A model generated the notes under the pieces. The model saw nothing but the letters and a program-made list of their open reading frames with translations, ran no database searches and was not told where the DNA came from. A DNA stretch of 64,000 nt. Origin: CAVQTK01 sp963716455 (GTDB taxonomy: Bacteria > Pseudomonadota > Gammaproteobacteria > Coxiellales > Coxiellaceae). The stretch is taken from positions 124,001 to 188,000 of the forward strand of contig CAVQTK010000018.1 in the NCBI GenBank assembly GCA_963716455.1, written 5' to 3'. The translations under genes and the position numbers were made by a program. This document shows positions 36,504 through 44,884 of the stretch, piece after piece. Each line of letters opens with the position of its first letter. The first letter of the stretch is position 1.

Positions 36504-36812
36504 ATGGCATTACATTATTGGGCATATATTTTTCTCTCACCTGGATTTGATGCAAAACGTCACATCTCGACTATGGAATCAGATAGTTGTCGATTTAAGA
36601 CCATCGGAATTGATATCAACGATAAGCAACAAGTTATCGATATCGCAAAACAATTGGTTGCCGAAGGTGTGCAAATAATCGAGCTATGTGGAGGGTTTGG
36701 ACCTCAATGGATCACAAGAGTTTCCGAAGCCATTCAGGGGGCTATACCCGTTGGTGGAGTTTTTTACGGCCCTGAAGCACGTCAACCTATGCTAGATATC
36801 CTAAATAAATAA
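36504..36812 (+). CDS. DUF6506-like small protein, function unknown
   Basis: A 102-residue soluble protein beginning MALHYWAYIFLSPGFDAKRH, with a central VIDIAKQLVAEGVQIIELCGGFGP and the ending AIPVGGVFYGPEARQP. This pattern fits the DUF6506 family as I recall it; no function is known. The ELCGGFG stretch with a conserved Cys suggests a small-ligand or metal site, which is speculation. Strong SD (AGGAGAACTTAC) before the ATG. It follows purA by 54 bases; GTAACAGCTCACTGG between them is repeat debris. Confidence 0.78.
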   Translation: MALHYWAYIFLSPGFDAKRHISTMESDSCRFKTIGIDINDKQQVIDIAKQLVAEGVQIIELCGGFGPQWITRVSEAIQGAIPVGGVFYGPEARQPMLDILNK

Positions 36813-36856
36813 GTGGGTCATTGCGAGGCAGTACTATGCTGCCCCAGTTTTCTGCG

Positions 36857-36941
36857 TGCCGGAGAGAGGACTTGAACCTCCACGGAGTTTCCCCCACAAG
36901 TACCTGAAACTTGCGTGTCTACCAAATTTCACCACCCCGGC
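36857..36941 (-). tRNA. tRNA-Leu (CAG anticodon)
   Basis: 85-base class II tRNA with a long variable arm. Acceptor GCCGGGG pairs with CTCCGGC, allowing one wobble-type mismatch. Anticodon stem is CAAGT/ACTTG with loop TTCAGGT (anticodon CAG, codon CTG). The T arm is GAGGTTCAAGTCCTC. Discriminator is A. CCA is not encoded. Confidence 0.93.
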
Positions 36942-36965
36942 TTTATAAAAAATCGGCGAATAATT

Positions 36966-36994
36966 AGTATACTTGATCTAAGTTTCATCTACAA
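36966..36994 (-). promoter_or_regulatory. Promoter of tRNA-Leu
   Basis: Read on the minus strand: TTGTAG (36994-36989), 17 bases, TATACT (36971-36966). The predicted start lies about 18 bases before the tRNA. Spacing is ideal and both hexamers match four or five consensus positions. Confidence 0.65.
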
Positions 36995-37010
36995 ATAAGA
37001 TCTTTAGCAC

Positions 37011-38150
37011 TTAGACATGAGCCAGCTGCTCCAACATCACTTGCAAAAAACGAGCAACTTCTCCACCTGTCACTAACCGATGATCAACGGTAATGGATAA
37101 TGGCAATAATCGACCTACAGTAGGTTGTCCATTAACGGCAGTAACACCATCTCGGGCTTTACCTACTCCAACAATTGCTACCATAGGTGGAATAACAATC
37201 GGATTAGCATAACGTCCGGCCAGGGCGCCAAAGTTTGAAAGAATAATGGTCGCGCCGTGTAAATCCTTTTGGGCTATATTCTTTCCATGAGCTTGTTGTT
37301 TAAATTGTTCTATTTTTTCGCGTAATTTTACTTCGTTTTGGCTAGTAGCGTCTTTTATGACTGGAACATATAGACCATGAGGAGTATCGATAGCAATTCC
37401 TAAATTAATAGTTTCATTTAAATAATAAGCCATATTAGAATCATCAAAAGTGGCATTCAATATTGGCGCCACTTCGCAAGCACTTATCAAAGCCCGGATA
37501 ATACGCAAGGTAATATCTTGTTGTCCAACCCATAGTGAAATATTAACGTCATCCGCAAGGGTTACCGGAACTACACGACGATGTGATTCGGTCATACTTA
37601 AAATCATTGCTCTTCTTACTGGAGAAAGAGGTATGGCATCTTGCTTTATATCTATAGGCTTATCTCTTTTTTGCTGTTCAGCTAGACGCTTTATATCTTC
37701 TGCTGTAATGCGGGATTCCTTAGTGACAATCTTATCTAAATTAACCCCCAATCTTTTGGCTAATGCTCGAACTGCTGGTGTAATCTTAGGTCTAACTTTA
37801 TCTTCTGTTTGGATCGTATTTTCCATGGAGGTAGGAGTAATTTCTTTCCATACCTCTTCTCCTTCTTCAATTTTCCCTACCACTGTACCTTTATCTTTAT
37901 TAATACTTTCTTGGCCTTCACCTACAAAGCCTATTAGCGGCTGACCCGTATCAACAGTATCATTGGGTTTTCCAAATAATTTTTCAATTTTTCCAGCAAA
38001 GGGGGCTGGGACATCAACTAAGGCTTTCGCAGTTTCCATAGAAACCAAAGGCTGATCCACTTTTACCTCCTCTCCCTCTTTAACATACCATTCGCGAATA
38101 ATGGCATCAGGTAACCCTTCTCCTAAATCCGGCAATTTAAAGATAATCAT
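37011..38150 (-). CDS. 2-oxoacid dehydrogenase E2 (dihydrolipoamide acyltransferase)
   Basis: Core of a pyruvate or branched-chain 2-oxoacid dehydrogenase complex; moves the acyl group from E1 to CoA. One lipoyl domain (about residues 1-77) has the lipoyl lysine in METAKALVDVP. Next come a short Glu-rich linker, a peripheral-subunit-binding domain (ITPAVRALAKRLGVNLDKI, about 122-140) and a catalytic domain ending in DHRLVTGGEVARFL with the catalytic His. 379 residues. It overlaps the E1-beta gene by four bases. The E3 subunit is not in the window. Acetyl versus branched-chain specificity is not decided; pdhC is the usual name in relatives. Confidence 0.92.
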   Translation of the reverse strand: MIIFKLPDLGEGLPDAIIREWYVKEGEEVKVDQPLVSMETAKALVDVPAPFAGKIEKLFGKPNDTVDTGQPLIGFVGEGQESINKDKGTVVGKIEEGEEVWKEITPTSMENTIQTEDKVRPKITPAVRALAKRLGVNLDKIVTKESRITAEDIKRLAEQQKRDKPIDIKQDAIPLSPVRRAMILSMTESHRRVVPVTLADDVNISLWVGQQDITLRIIRALISACEVAPILNATFDDSNMAYYLNETINLGIAIDTPHGLYVPVIKDATSQNEVKLREKIEQFKQQAHGKNIAQKDLHGATIILSNFGALAGRYANPIVIPPMVAIVGVGKARDGVTAVNGQPTVGRLLPLSITVDHRLVTGGEVARFLQVMLEQLAHV

Positions 38151-39130
38151 GCAGAATACTCCACAGTCTGTTTTATCCCAGCTACAATACGTTTTACGCT
38201 AGGCATATAATATTTTTCTAATTGAAAATAGGGCATTACTGTATCATAGCCACTAACTCGCAATACTGGAGCAAGTAGGGAATCTAATGCATATTCTGCT
38301 ATTTGAGCTGCTATTTCAGCCCCAATCCCTCCAGAACGAGCCGCTTCATGAACAATTACACACCGTCCCGTTTTTTCTATTGAATTTAAAATAGTTTCTA
38401 TGTCAATGGGCTTAAGAGTGGCAACATCTATGACTTCGGCGCTTATTCCTAGTTGGGAAACTTGTTCTGCCGCTTGCATTGTCTCGTGCAACATCGCTCC
38501 CCAGCTAATCAAAGTTATATCCTTTCCAGGGCGCAATATGAAGCATTGATCTAAAGGTAAAGCTTTCCCATCATCAGGTACTTCCTGTTTCACTAATCGA
38601 TAAATTCTTTTTGGCTCTAAAAAAACAACTGGATCAGGATTGCGGATAGAGGCTAACAGTAAACCATAGGCTCGAGCTGGCGAAGAAGGAATGACAACTC
38701 GTATTCCAGGAATGTGAGCAAATAATGCTTCTGTACTTTCTGAGTGGTGTTCTGGAGCATGAATTCCTCCTCCATAAGGGGCTCGATAAACGATAGGACA
38801 ATGTAAACGACCACGAGTACGATTACGATAGCGGCCGGCATGGTTAAGAATATGATCCAAACCAGGGTATATAAAACCCATAAATTGAAACTCAGCTACA
38901 GGCTTTAAACCTTGAACGGCCATTCCAATAGCCATACCTGCTATCATCGTTTCTGCTAAAGGCGTATCTAAAACTCGTTGTGGACCAAATTTTTCTTGCA
39001 ATCCAACAGTAACACGGAAAACACCGCCGTTAGCTCCAACATCTTCACCAAAAAGTATCACATCTTTGTCATGAGTCATTTCAAAAGCGAGAGCTTGATT
39101 AATGGCTTCTGCTAAAGTGATCAAACTCAT
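38147..39130 (-). CDS. 2-oxoacid dehydrogenase E1 component, beta subunit
   Basis: Transketolase-like beta subunit of the heterotetrameric E1. The N-terminus TLAEAINQALAFEM and FGEDVGANGGVFRVT (about residues 27-41) are family signatures, followed by DTPLAETMIAGMAIGMA, HHSESTEALFAHIPGI and the C-terminal EAARSGGIGAEIAAQI domain. 327 residues, typical of PdhB/BkdA2. It overlaps E1-alpha and E2 by four bases on each side, giving a tightly coupled operon. Confidence 0.93.
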   Translation of the reverse strand: MSLITLAEAINQALAFEMTHDKDVILFGEDVGANGGVFRVTVGLQEKFGPQRVLDTPLAETMIAGMAIGMAVQGLKPVAEFQFMGFIYPGLDHILNHAGRYRNRTRGRLHCPIVYRAPYGGGIHAPEHHSESTEALFAHIPGIRVVIPSSPARAYGLLLASIRNPDPVVFLEPKRIYRLVKQEVPDDGKALPLDQCFILRPGKDITLISWGAMLHETMQAAEQVSQLGISAEVIDVATLKPIDIETILNSIEKTGRCVIVHEAARSGGIGAEIAAQIAEYALDSLLAPVLRVSGYDTVMPYFQLEKYYMPSVKRIVAGIKQTVEYSA

Positions 39131-40215
39131 GAGTTATCTCCTCGTAATTCATCACGTTGATCTAAAAATGCATCGGGCAGCTGTTCATAAAGGTAGTCAA
39201 ACATGTCAGTAGGGGGAGCCGGTTTTTGTTGCAGATATTCCGCTACTCCTTGCTCAATTTCATTAGTACATTCTTGATGTAGTTGGCTTTCTTTCTCTCG
39301 CGACCAAAGGTTTTGCGATTCCAGATAATAACCTAATCTGGCAATTGGTTCTCCTTTCCAGGCAAGTTTAACTTCCTCTTTACTCCGATAGCGGCTAGCA
39401 TCGTCCGCAGTGGTGTGATCGGCTAATCGATAAGTAAGCGTTTCTATTAAAGTAGGACCACCACCAGAACGGGCACGTTCAATTGCCAAAGCAGTAACAT
39501 GCCGCACCGCAATGATGTCATTTCCATCCACTTGCATAGTTGAAATTCCAGCTGCAATTCCTTTTTGTGCTAAAGTTTGAGCAGCGGTTTGCTGTGCTGC
39601 TGGTACTGAGATGGCCCACCGGTTGTTTGCTACGATAAAAACTACGGGTAAATGCCATACGCCCGCCAAATTAAGTGCTTCATAGAAGTCACCTTTAGAA
39701 GTACCACCGTCTCCACAACAGGTTACTACTGCACGCTTTTCTTGACGATATTTTACAGCAAAAGCGGCGCCTGTAGCATGTAAATATTGTCCAGCCACGG
39801 TAATACAAATCGGCAGATCATGCTGATTGTGCGCATAACAATTACCGCGTTCATCCCCCCCCCAAATAGAAAAAATTTCTGCAATTTTTACTTTACGTTG
39901 TAATAAAACACCTTGGGCGCGGTAATCTGGACAAAAAATGTCATCAAAGTGCATAGCGTGTCCTAAACCTACAAAAGTTGCTTCCTGCCCTTGACTGGAG
40001 GGATAGGTACCCAGACGACCCGTGCGTTGTAAATTTACTGCTTTATTATCTAGTAACCGAGTTAAAGTCATTTGTCGATAAAGATGCAGTAAAATGTCGG
40101 GATTTTGTGCAAATGCAGGTAAATCCTGAGTGGTTTTATGATTTTCATCCAGGAATTGGAAGTAAGGGATACTAAAATTTGCAACGATGCGCACTTTTTC
40201 TTTGTTACTTGTCAT
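39127..40215 (-). CDS. 2-oxoacid dehydrogenase E1 component, alpha subunit
   Basis: Thiamine-diphosphate-binding alpha subunit. The TPP motif runs GDGGTSKGDFYEALNLAGVW with NN about 29 residues later (VFIVANNRWAIS). Other signatures are QGQEATFVGLGHAM, DYRAQGVLL and LADHTTADDASRYR with the phosphorylation-loop-like region. 362 residues, PdhA/BkdA1 size. It lies three bases after the leucine-dehydrogenase gene. Co-location with an amino-acid dehydrogenase favours a branched-chain 2-oxoacid role; the sequence reads equally like bacterial PdhA. Confidence 0.92.
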   Translation of the reverse strand: MTSNKEKVRIVANFSIPYFQFLDENHKTTQDLPAFAQNPDILLHLYRQMTLTRLLDNKAVNLQRTGRLGTYPSSQGQEATFVGLGHAMHFDDIFCPDYRAQGVLLQRKVKIAEIFSIWGGDERGNCYAHNQHDLPICITVAGQYLHATGAAFAVKYRQEKRAVVTCCGDGGTSKGDFYEALNLAGVWHLPVVFIVANNRWAISVPAAQQTAAQTLAQKGIAAGISTMQVDGNDIIAVRHVTALAIERARSGGGPTLIETLTYRLADHTTADDASRYRSKEEVKLAWKGEPIARLGYYLESQNLWSREKESQLHQECTNEIEQGVAEYLQQKPAPPTDMFDYLYEQLPDAFLDQRDELRGDNS

Positions 40216-40218
40216 GAA

Positions 40219-41313
40219 TTATTCCTGCTGATGAGTTTTTAATTTTTCCCAAGCAATTTTTTCCGCTACTGTGGTAGTTGGTAAGTATTCGTGGGCGGAC
40301 CGCTCAAATAATGTGAGCATATTATCATACATTTTCTCAATTTTAGCATCGGCCATTTTAGCATCGCGATAAGTATAATCAATTGCAGCACTTATTAAAC
40401 CACCGGCATTAATGACGAAGTCGGGTGCATATAAAATTCCTTTATGATGGAGAAAACGTCCAAAAAGATGGTGCGAAAGCTGTGAATTAGCCGATCCTGC
40501 AATAATGGAAGCTTTAATTAATGGGATGGTAGAAGCATTCAAAATTCCACCCATTGCACAAGGAGAAAAGATATCACAATCTACTGAATAGATATCCTCA
40601 CAACCTACAGTTTGTACATGAAATTCTTTGACACACCTCTCTAAGGGGATAGGGTTAATGTCACACATCGTCAAAGTAACTCCACGTTGATGTAGTAACT
40701 TTGCTAAATGATAACCCACATGGCCTGCACCTTGAATGGCAACATGCATCCCGCTTAAATCAGTGCTTTGCCATTTAAAAAAAGTAGCCGCTTCCATGCC
40801 ATGTAAAATTCCTTTTGCAGTGGAAGGAGAAGGATCTCGTTCATTGGAATGAAGTTTTGCAGCACCTATAACATAGGGAGTGCGTTCAGCAATAATATCC
40901 ATATCTTCAGTTGAAGTGCCAACGTCAATCGCCGTGATGTACTCTCCATCTAATTCATTTACAAAATCACCAAACGACCGAAAGTAAGCAGCTCGATCAC
41001 GAATATATTTAGGTTTTATTAGCACAGACTTTGCTCCGCCATGAGGCATGTCACAAAAGGCAGACTTTAAAGTCATCATATGGGCCAAACTAAGAGCATC
41101 TTTCATAGCTTTACTAGCAGAATGATAGCCAAACAGGCGACAACCACCCAATGCTGGTCCTAAAGTGGTATTATGCACAGCAATAATTGCATTGAGACCC
41201 GTTTTTGTGTCCATTTTAGTATGAACTTTACCAAATCCTAATTGACGCGCGTATCGACTTAAGGTTTCATAACGATATTCCTCATGTAAGGAAGATCTGA
41301 TGCTCATATCCAA
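40219..41313 (-). CDS. Leucine (Glu/Leu/Phe/Val family) dehydrogenase
   Basis: NAD-dependent oxidative deamination of branched-chain or aromatic amino acids to 2-oxoacids. Substrate and catalytic region: GPALGGCRLFGYHS (about residues 52-65), then MTLKSAFCDMPHGGAKSVL with both conserved lysines (about 81-99) and DVGTSTEDM. The Rossmann NAD site is HVAIQGAGHVGYHLAKLL (about 188-205). 364 residues match leucine dehydrogenase. First gene of the operon with E1-alpha, E1-beta and E2, so its 2-oxoacid products can feed that complex. Divergent from ugpQ. Confidence 0.9.
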   Translation of the reverse strand: MDMSIRSSLHEEYRYETLSRYARQLGFGKVHTKMDTKTGLNAIIAVHNTTLGPALGGCRLFGYHSASKAMKDALSLAHMMTLKSAFCDMPHGGAKSVLIKPKYIRDRAAYFRSFGDFVNELDGEYITAIDVGTSTEDMDIIAERTPYVIGAAKLHSNERDPSPSTAKGILHGMEAATFFKWQSTDLSGMHVAIQGAGHVGYHLAKLLHQRGVTLTMCDINPIPLERCVKEFHVQTVGCEDIYSVDCDIFSPCAMGGILNASTIPLIKASIIAGSANSQLSHHLFGRFLHHKGILYAPDFVINAGGLISAAIDYTYRDAKMADAKIEKMYDNMLTLFERSAHEYLPTTTVAEKIAWEKLKTHQQE

Positions 41314-41426
41314 TCCCTATTTATGTTAATAAAATTCGCTATGTTAACATATCCTCTTTCTTAACTCATGCCCCCCTTTTGTGTTAAATGGAACTCAGCT
41401 ATGATAACAACGGAGGTAAATAGTAC

Positions 41427-42182
41427 ATGACAGATTGGCATATTTCTAAAATAATAGCTCATCGGTGCGGAGCTGCACTAGCACCGGAAAATACCTTAGC
41501 TGCTTTGGCTAAAGCTAAGGCTCAAGGAGCAACATGGGTAGAAGGTGATGTACGCCTTACTCGCGACGGTGAAGCAATTATGTTCCATGATGCAGAATTA
41601 AATCGTTGCACCAATGGCCGTGGGTTAGTCGCAAAAACACCTTACTCCATAATTTCTAAATTAGATGCGGGTAGTTGGTTTGCACCAGAATATGCAGGTG
41701 AGAAAGTACCCACTTTAGATCAATGGTTGAAATTAGCAGCAGATTTGCATCTAGGTATAATTTTAGATTTAAAAGCAACTCAGCGTGAAGCTAAGTTATT
41801 GGCTGATCATGTTATCTCTTCCTTATCACGTTATTGGCAGCCTCAGTTACCTCGCCCATTAATTTCCAGTTTTTTTGTCCCTTGTTTAAGAGCCATGGCG
41901 GCTCATCAAATAAAATGGGATTTAGCTTATATTACCATTCAGGAAAATAGGTTGTGGACAAAAGTAGTAGACGAATTAGGTTGTGTGGCCATACATATTG
42001 ATCATCACTACCTATCAAAACGATGGATCAGGTCAATTAAACAACGAGGAATAAAGATAGCGGCCTATACTATTAACCAAGCCCCCCGCGCTCGACAACT
42101 TTTTGAATGGGGAATAGATAGTATTTTTAGTGACGTTCCTGACCTGTTGCAAGAAGGAGGAACTGAAGAGCAATCGCATTGA
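41427..42182 (+). CDS. ugpQ: Glycerophosphodiester phosphodiesterase (cytosolic UgpQ type)
   Basis: Hydrolyses glycerophosphodiesters from phospholipid turnover to glycerol-3-phosphate and an alcohol. GDPD signatures: IIAHRCGAALAPENTLAAL (catalytic His-Arg, and Glu in PENT), EGDVRLTRDGEAIMFHDAELNRCTNG (split here), with the second catalytic His in FHD, and PTLDQWL. Near the end, GIKIAAYTINQ is typical. No signal peptide; 251 residues fit UgpQ rather than periplasmic GlpQ. SD GGAGGT precedes the ATG. The end touches the ribD region. Confidence 0.92.
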   Translation: MTDWHISKIIAHRCGAALAPENTLAALAKAKAQGATWVEGDVRLTRDGEAIMFHDAELNRCTNGRGLVAKTPYSIISKLDAGSWFAPEYAGEKVPTLDQWLKLAADLHLGIILDLKATQREAKLLADHVISSLSRYWQPQLPRPLISSFFVPCLRAMAAHQIKWDLAYITIQENRLWTKVVDELGCVAIHIDHHYLSKRWIRSIKQRGIKIAAYTINQAPRARQLFEWGIDSIFSDVPDLLQEGGTEEQSH

Positions 42183-42229
42183 AAAACCTACCCAAAACGT
42201 TCAATTTTGGCTCAGATTTGGTGAACCGC

Positions 42230-43312
42230 ATGCGGCGAAAGCAAAACGATCTTGATTTTATGACTCAGGCATTACAGTTAGCCTCTCAACGCCGTGGCTT
42301 TTGTGCACCCAACCCATCTGTGGGGGCGGTTGTAGTAAAAGAAGGTATTATTATTGGTACTGGTTTTCATTGGGCTTGTGGTCATCCTCATGCTGAAGTA
42401 GGGGCTCTACATGAAGCGGGTAAAGCTGCTGAGGGGGCTACACTTTACGTCACATTGGAGCCTTGTTGTCACCATGGTAGAACTCCACCCTGTACAGATT
42501 TAATAATTAGAAACAAAATAAGCCAAGTAGTTTATAGCACGCTGGATCCCAATCCTATTGTTGCTGGAAAAGGAGTAGCAAAACTTGAGCAAGCGGGAAT
42601 AAACTGCCGCTATTTAGAACACCCTTCAATAAAAGAATTTTATTATAGTTATACATATTGGCAAAATAAAAACCATCCGTGGGTAACAGCCAAATTAGCG
42701 TTAAGTATAGATAATAAAATAGCAGGGGTTAACGGGCAACCTGAAGTGATTACGGGTAAAGATTGTCAACGCTTTACCCACCAGCAAAGGCTGAAAAGCG
42801 ACGCCATTTTGACTACCTGCAACACAATTCTTGCTGATGATCCACAATTAAATGTACGTTTAGACCAAGAAATTTACGCCAAGCCTTTGTATCTTTTAGA
42901 TAGCGAGTTAAGGATACCCCTGAACGCAAAGATTTTTCAAACTACTCAAAGTTTGACTGTATTTCATTGTCATGAAGCTTCTCCCTCCAAACAATTGCAA
43001 TTAAAAAATTTAGGAGTTAACTGCCAAGCTGTAAATAGGAATATTTGGGGACTTAACTTGCATGAAGTATTGACGTTCATTGGCAAAGAAGGACGCCATG
43101 ATTTATGGGTAGAGGCGGGTGTTCGCTGTTTTGAGAGCTTTCTCACTCAAAGATTATTACAGCGGGTTTTTATATATATATCACCAAAAGTCTTAGGCCC
43201 CACAGCCACATCTGGATTTAGCCAAGCTTTTAATTTATTAGAAAATAATGCAACCATTAGTTGGATAAGCCAGGGACCAGATGTCATAGCACAAATAGAT
43301 TATGCATCATAA
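42230..43312 (+). CDS. ribD: Bifunctional riboflavin deaminase/reductase RibD
   Basis: Carries out the second and third steps of riboflavin synthesis from GTP. The N-terminal deaminase has the zinc site HAEVGAL and PCCHHGRTPPC (about residues 50-85), with PNPSVGAVVV before it. The C-terminal reductase has WVTAKLALSIDNKIA, SDAILTTCNTILADDPQLNVR and WVEAGVRCFESFL. I chose ATG 42230, close to the family's usual start (DLDFMTQALQLA). A TTG at 42179 overlapping ugpQ would add 17 residues. There is no FMN riboswitch in front of this gene; it lies further on, before ribBA. Confidence 0.93.
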   Translation: MRRKQNDLDFMTQALQLASQRRGFCAPNPSVGAVVVKEGIIIGTGFHWACGHPHAEVGALHEAGKAAEGATLYVTLEPCCHHGRTPPCTDLIIRNKISQVVYSTLDPNPIVAGKGVAKLEQAGINCRYLEHPSIKEFYYSYTYWQNKNHPWVTAKLALSIDNKIAGVNGQPEVITGKDCQRFTHQQRLKSDAILTTCNTILADDPQLNVRLDQEIYAKPLYLLDSELRIPLNAKIFQTTQSLTVFHCHEASPSKQLQLKNLGVNCQAVNRNIWGLNLHEVLTFIGKEGRHDLWVEAGVRCFESFLTQRLLQRVFIYISPKVLGPTATSGFSQAFNLLENNATISWISQGPDVIAQIDYAS

Positions 43313-43351
43313 CTTAAACTTTGTTTTTCTGTATTCTGACTAGTTTTTTCC

Positions 43352-43819
43352 TTAGAGATGTCTAGTGGTAAGCAACAGTAGCGTTTGTTCACGAGCTTGT
43401 TCCTCAACTTCGCGGACTCTATTTAATTCATTTACGGCTCTATTCAGTGCTTTCGGCCATAATGATTTATTATCGTTTAAAATGTTAGCTGTGATAGGGT
43501 TGGAAAATAACACTTTCACATTTTCTTTACTGAAACTAATTTCCTTGGATTCTTGTCCCATGCTAGCTTTCAATACTTTCTCCAGTTCAATGCGAATAAG
43601 CTCTTTCTGTTTCTTGCGTCTTTTATCGAAAAAGGAAAACAAACAACATTCTGTTAAGGAGCTGCCTGTCAACTTGGCGAGGGCTTTTTCATATGGATTA
43701 TCCTCATAAACCTTCCAAATATGGTGATCTAGTACGAGTTGGAACGATTGTTTTGGATATTTTTCTTTAAGTGTGCGCAATGATATCTGTCTTGTTTTAT
43801 CGGGTGTTTGCTTTTTCAT
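43352..43819 (-). CDS. Orphan basic protein, function unknown
   Basis: A 155-residue soluble protein, rich in Lys, Glu and Arg, with no signal or membrane segment. It opens KKQTPDKTRQISLRTLKEKY, has a basic patch FDKRRKKQKELIRIELEKVL in the middle and ends with an amphipathic stretch VREVEEQAREQTLLLL. I recognise no family. Opposite orientation to the rib genes and insertion between ribD and the riboswitch mark it as an acquired or orphan gene. The C-terminal acidic patch recalls Dot/Icm effector E-blocks only weakly. Confidence 0.6.
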   Translation of the reverse strand: MKKQTPDKTRQISLRTLKEKYPKQSFQLVLDHHIWKVYEDNPYEKALAKLTGSSLTECCLFSFFDKRRKKQKELIRIELEKVLKASMGQESKEISFSKENVKVLFSNPITANILNDNKSLWPKALNRAVNELNRVREVEEQAREQTLLLLTTRHL

Positions 43820-43997
43820 AAACTTTCTCTCTTATTAGTAATAATTTTTAATTTATTTATTAATTTAACTGATCAATATTAAAACTATATTAAGTTTTCT
43901 TAAAAAAATGAAATGAGACATTATGTACATTTTAAAATCACCCTTGCGCAATAACTCATACATATTTACAATCCGGCACAAAGATTAAATTTCAACC

Positions 43998-44225
43998 ATG
44001 AGAAAACCGATGAATGCAATTACACCACGGAGACTAGGTTATTCTCTGGTAGCTTTAGAAATGCTTATTACATTAGCAATAAGCACGGTTTGGTTGTTTA
44101 CAGGAATTTTCGCTGCGATGTCAGCACTTTGGGGCGGTTTAGTGGCAGTTTTCCCCAATTTGTATTTTGCACATCGCTTCTTTGCTACTACCAATGCTAG
44201 TCAAGTGACACGCATTATTCGATAG
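43998..44225 (+). pseudogene. ATP synthase subunit I (AtpI)-like fragment
   Basis: 75 residues with two membrane helices (about residues 19-36 and 39-57). RRLGYSLVALEMLITLAIS and SALWGGLVAVFPNLYFAHRFF match the N-terminal half of AtpI, which normally has about 110-130 residues and four helices. The frame stops at TAG 44223, and I can follow no continuation. No other atp gene is nearby, whereas atpI usually heads the atp operon. It therefore looks like a displaced 5' fragment, left where ribE would be expected. It could still be translated. Confidence 0.6.
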
Positions 44226-44381
44226 GCCCAACTCACGGGTTTTGAGTTTTAAACTTAGATACCTTAGTGGTTTCAATTATAATAGAGGTGTTATTTCTTG
44301 GCTTTTTTCGTGTTGCTGCAAAACGCGTTCAAATCAGCGTTGAGGCGGCTATTTCATTAGACTTTAAAACACAAAACCTGT

Positions 44382-44387
44382 TATAAT
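44382..44387 (+). promoter_or_regulatory. -10 element in front of the FMN riboswitch
   Basis: A perfect TATAAT at 44382-44387, about nine bases before the start of the aptamer (CTAACCTT). A poor -35, TTAGAC (44357-44362), lies 19 bases upstream. It probably starts the ribBA-ribH transcript. Confidence 0.5.
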
Positions 44388-44394
44388 ATTGGTC

Positions 44395-44725
44395 CTAACC
44401 TTGGGGGCGGGGTGAAATTCCCCATCGGCGGTGATTTAGTGTTCTCAACTAAACAAGCCCGCGAGCGCTTCTTTATTTATTTAAAGAAGGTCAGCAGATC
44501 TGGCAGCATGGAAAACGTATTGAAACTTTGACCGTATGAAGACGTTCAGTAATGAAACAAGGTTGAGCAAAAAATCGATGAGAAAGCGGAGCATACACAA
44601 AGTATGTGAGCATTTGGAGGAGATTTTTTGTTCAAGATTGGCTTGTTAACGAACGTTACCTGGTTCAATGCGATTGCATGTCTGGTAAAGCCAGAGCCGA
44701 CGGTAATAGTCCGGATGGAAGGGGT
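44395..44725 (+). promoter_or_regulatory. FMN riboswitch (RFN element) interrupted by a long hairpin insertion
   Basis: Conserved RFN blocks appear in order: GGGGGCGGGGTGAAATTCCC and CATCGGCGGTGAT (44402-44434), AGCCCGCGAGCGCTTC (44456-44471), a variable stem TTTATTTAAAGAAGG, GTCAGCAGATCTGG (44490-44503), and then after a gap CCAGAGCCGACGG (44691-44703) and AGTCCGGATGGAAGGGG (44708-44724). P1 pairs AACC(TT) with (AAGG)GGTT. In a normal aptamer the ATCTGG and CCAGA strands are separated by only a few loop bases; here they are about 187 bases apart. It controls ribBA and ribH, with an intrinsic terminator just downstream. Confidence 0.9.
44507..44680. repeat. Long palindromic element inserted in the FMN riboswitch P5 loop
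   Basis: The insertion is one long imperfect palindrome. Outer arms are CGTATTGAAAC (44515-44525) with GGTTCAATGCG (44662-44672); middle arms ACGTTCAGTAA with TTAACGAACGT; inner arms CAAGGTTGAGCAAAAAATC (44558-44576) with GATTTTTTGTTCAAGATTG (44622-44640). The centre contains GAAAGCGGAGCATACAC and GTATGTGAGCATTTGGAGG. GCATG flanks it on both sides (44506-44510, 44676-44680). The 83-base core has a homolog of the same length at 57333-57415. Confidence 0.8.
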
Positions 44726-44737
44726 TATTTTGTTAAT

Positions 44738-44765
44738 CAAGTGGCAAAGATGCTGCTTGTTTTTC
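44738..44765 (+). terminator. Intrinsic terminator of the FMN riboswitch
   Basis: Stem CAAGTGGCA (44738-44746), loop AAGA, TGCTGCTTG (44751-44759), nine pairs with two G-U, followed by five T (44760-44764). It sits 15-20 bases after the aptamer and 120 bases before ribBA, where an FMN-controlled attenuator is expected. Confidence 0.75.
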
Positions 44766-44884
44766 TATTCCTCCTCCTATACCCACCCAAGACTTATTTT
44801 ATCATGAAATGGTAATTTAAAAATTTTTATTTTTGCTAATTGACATGCCAACTTAATACGTAACAAGCCAGACGAGAACTGCAT

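Noticed and set aside
44606..44815. A 69-residue frame inside the riboswitch/palindrome region
   Set aside because: It crosses the palindromic insertion, the aptamer 3' half and the terminator; no coding signal beyond openness.
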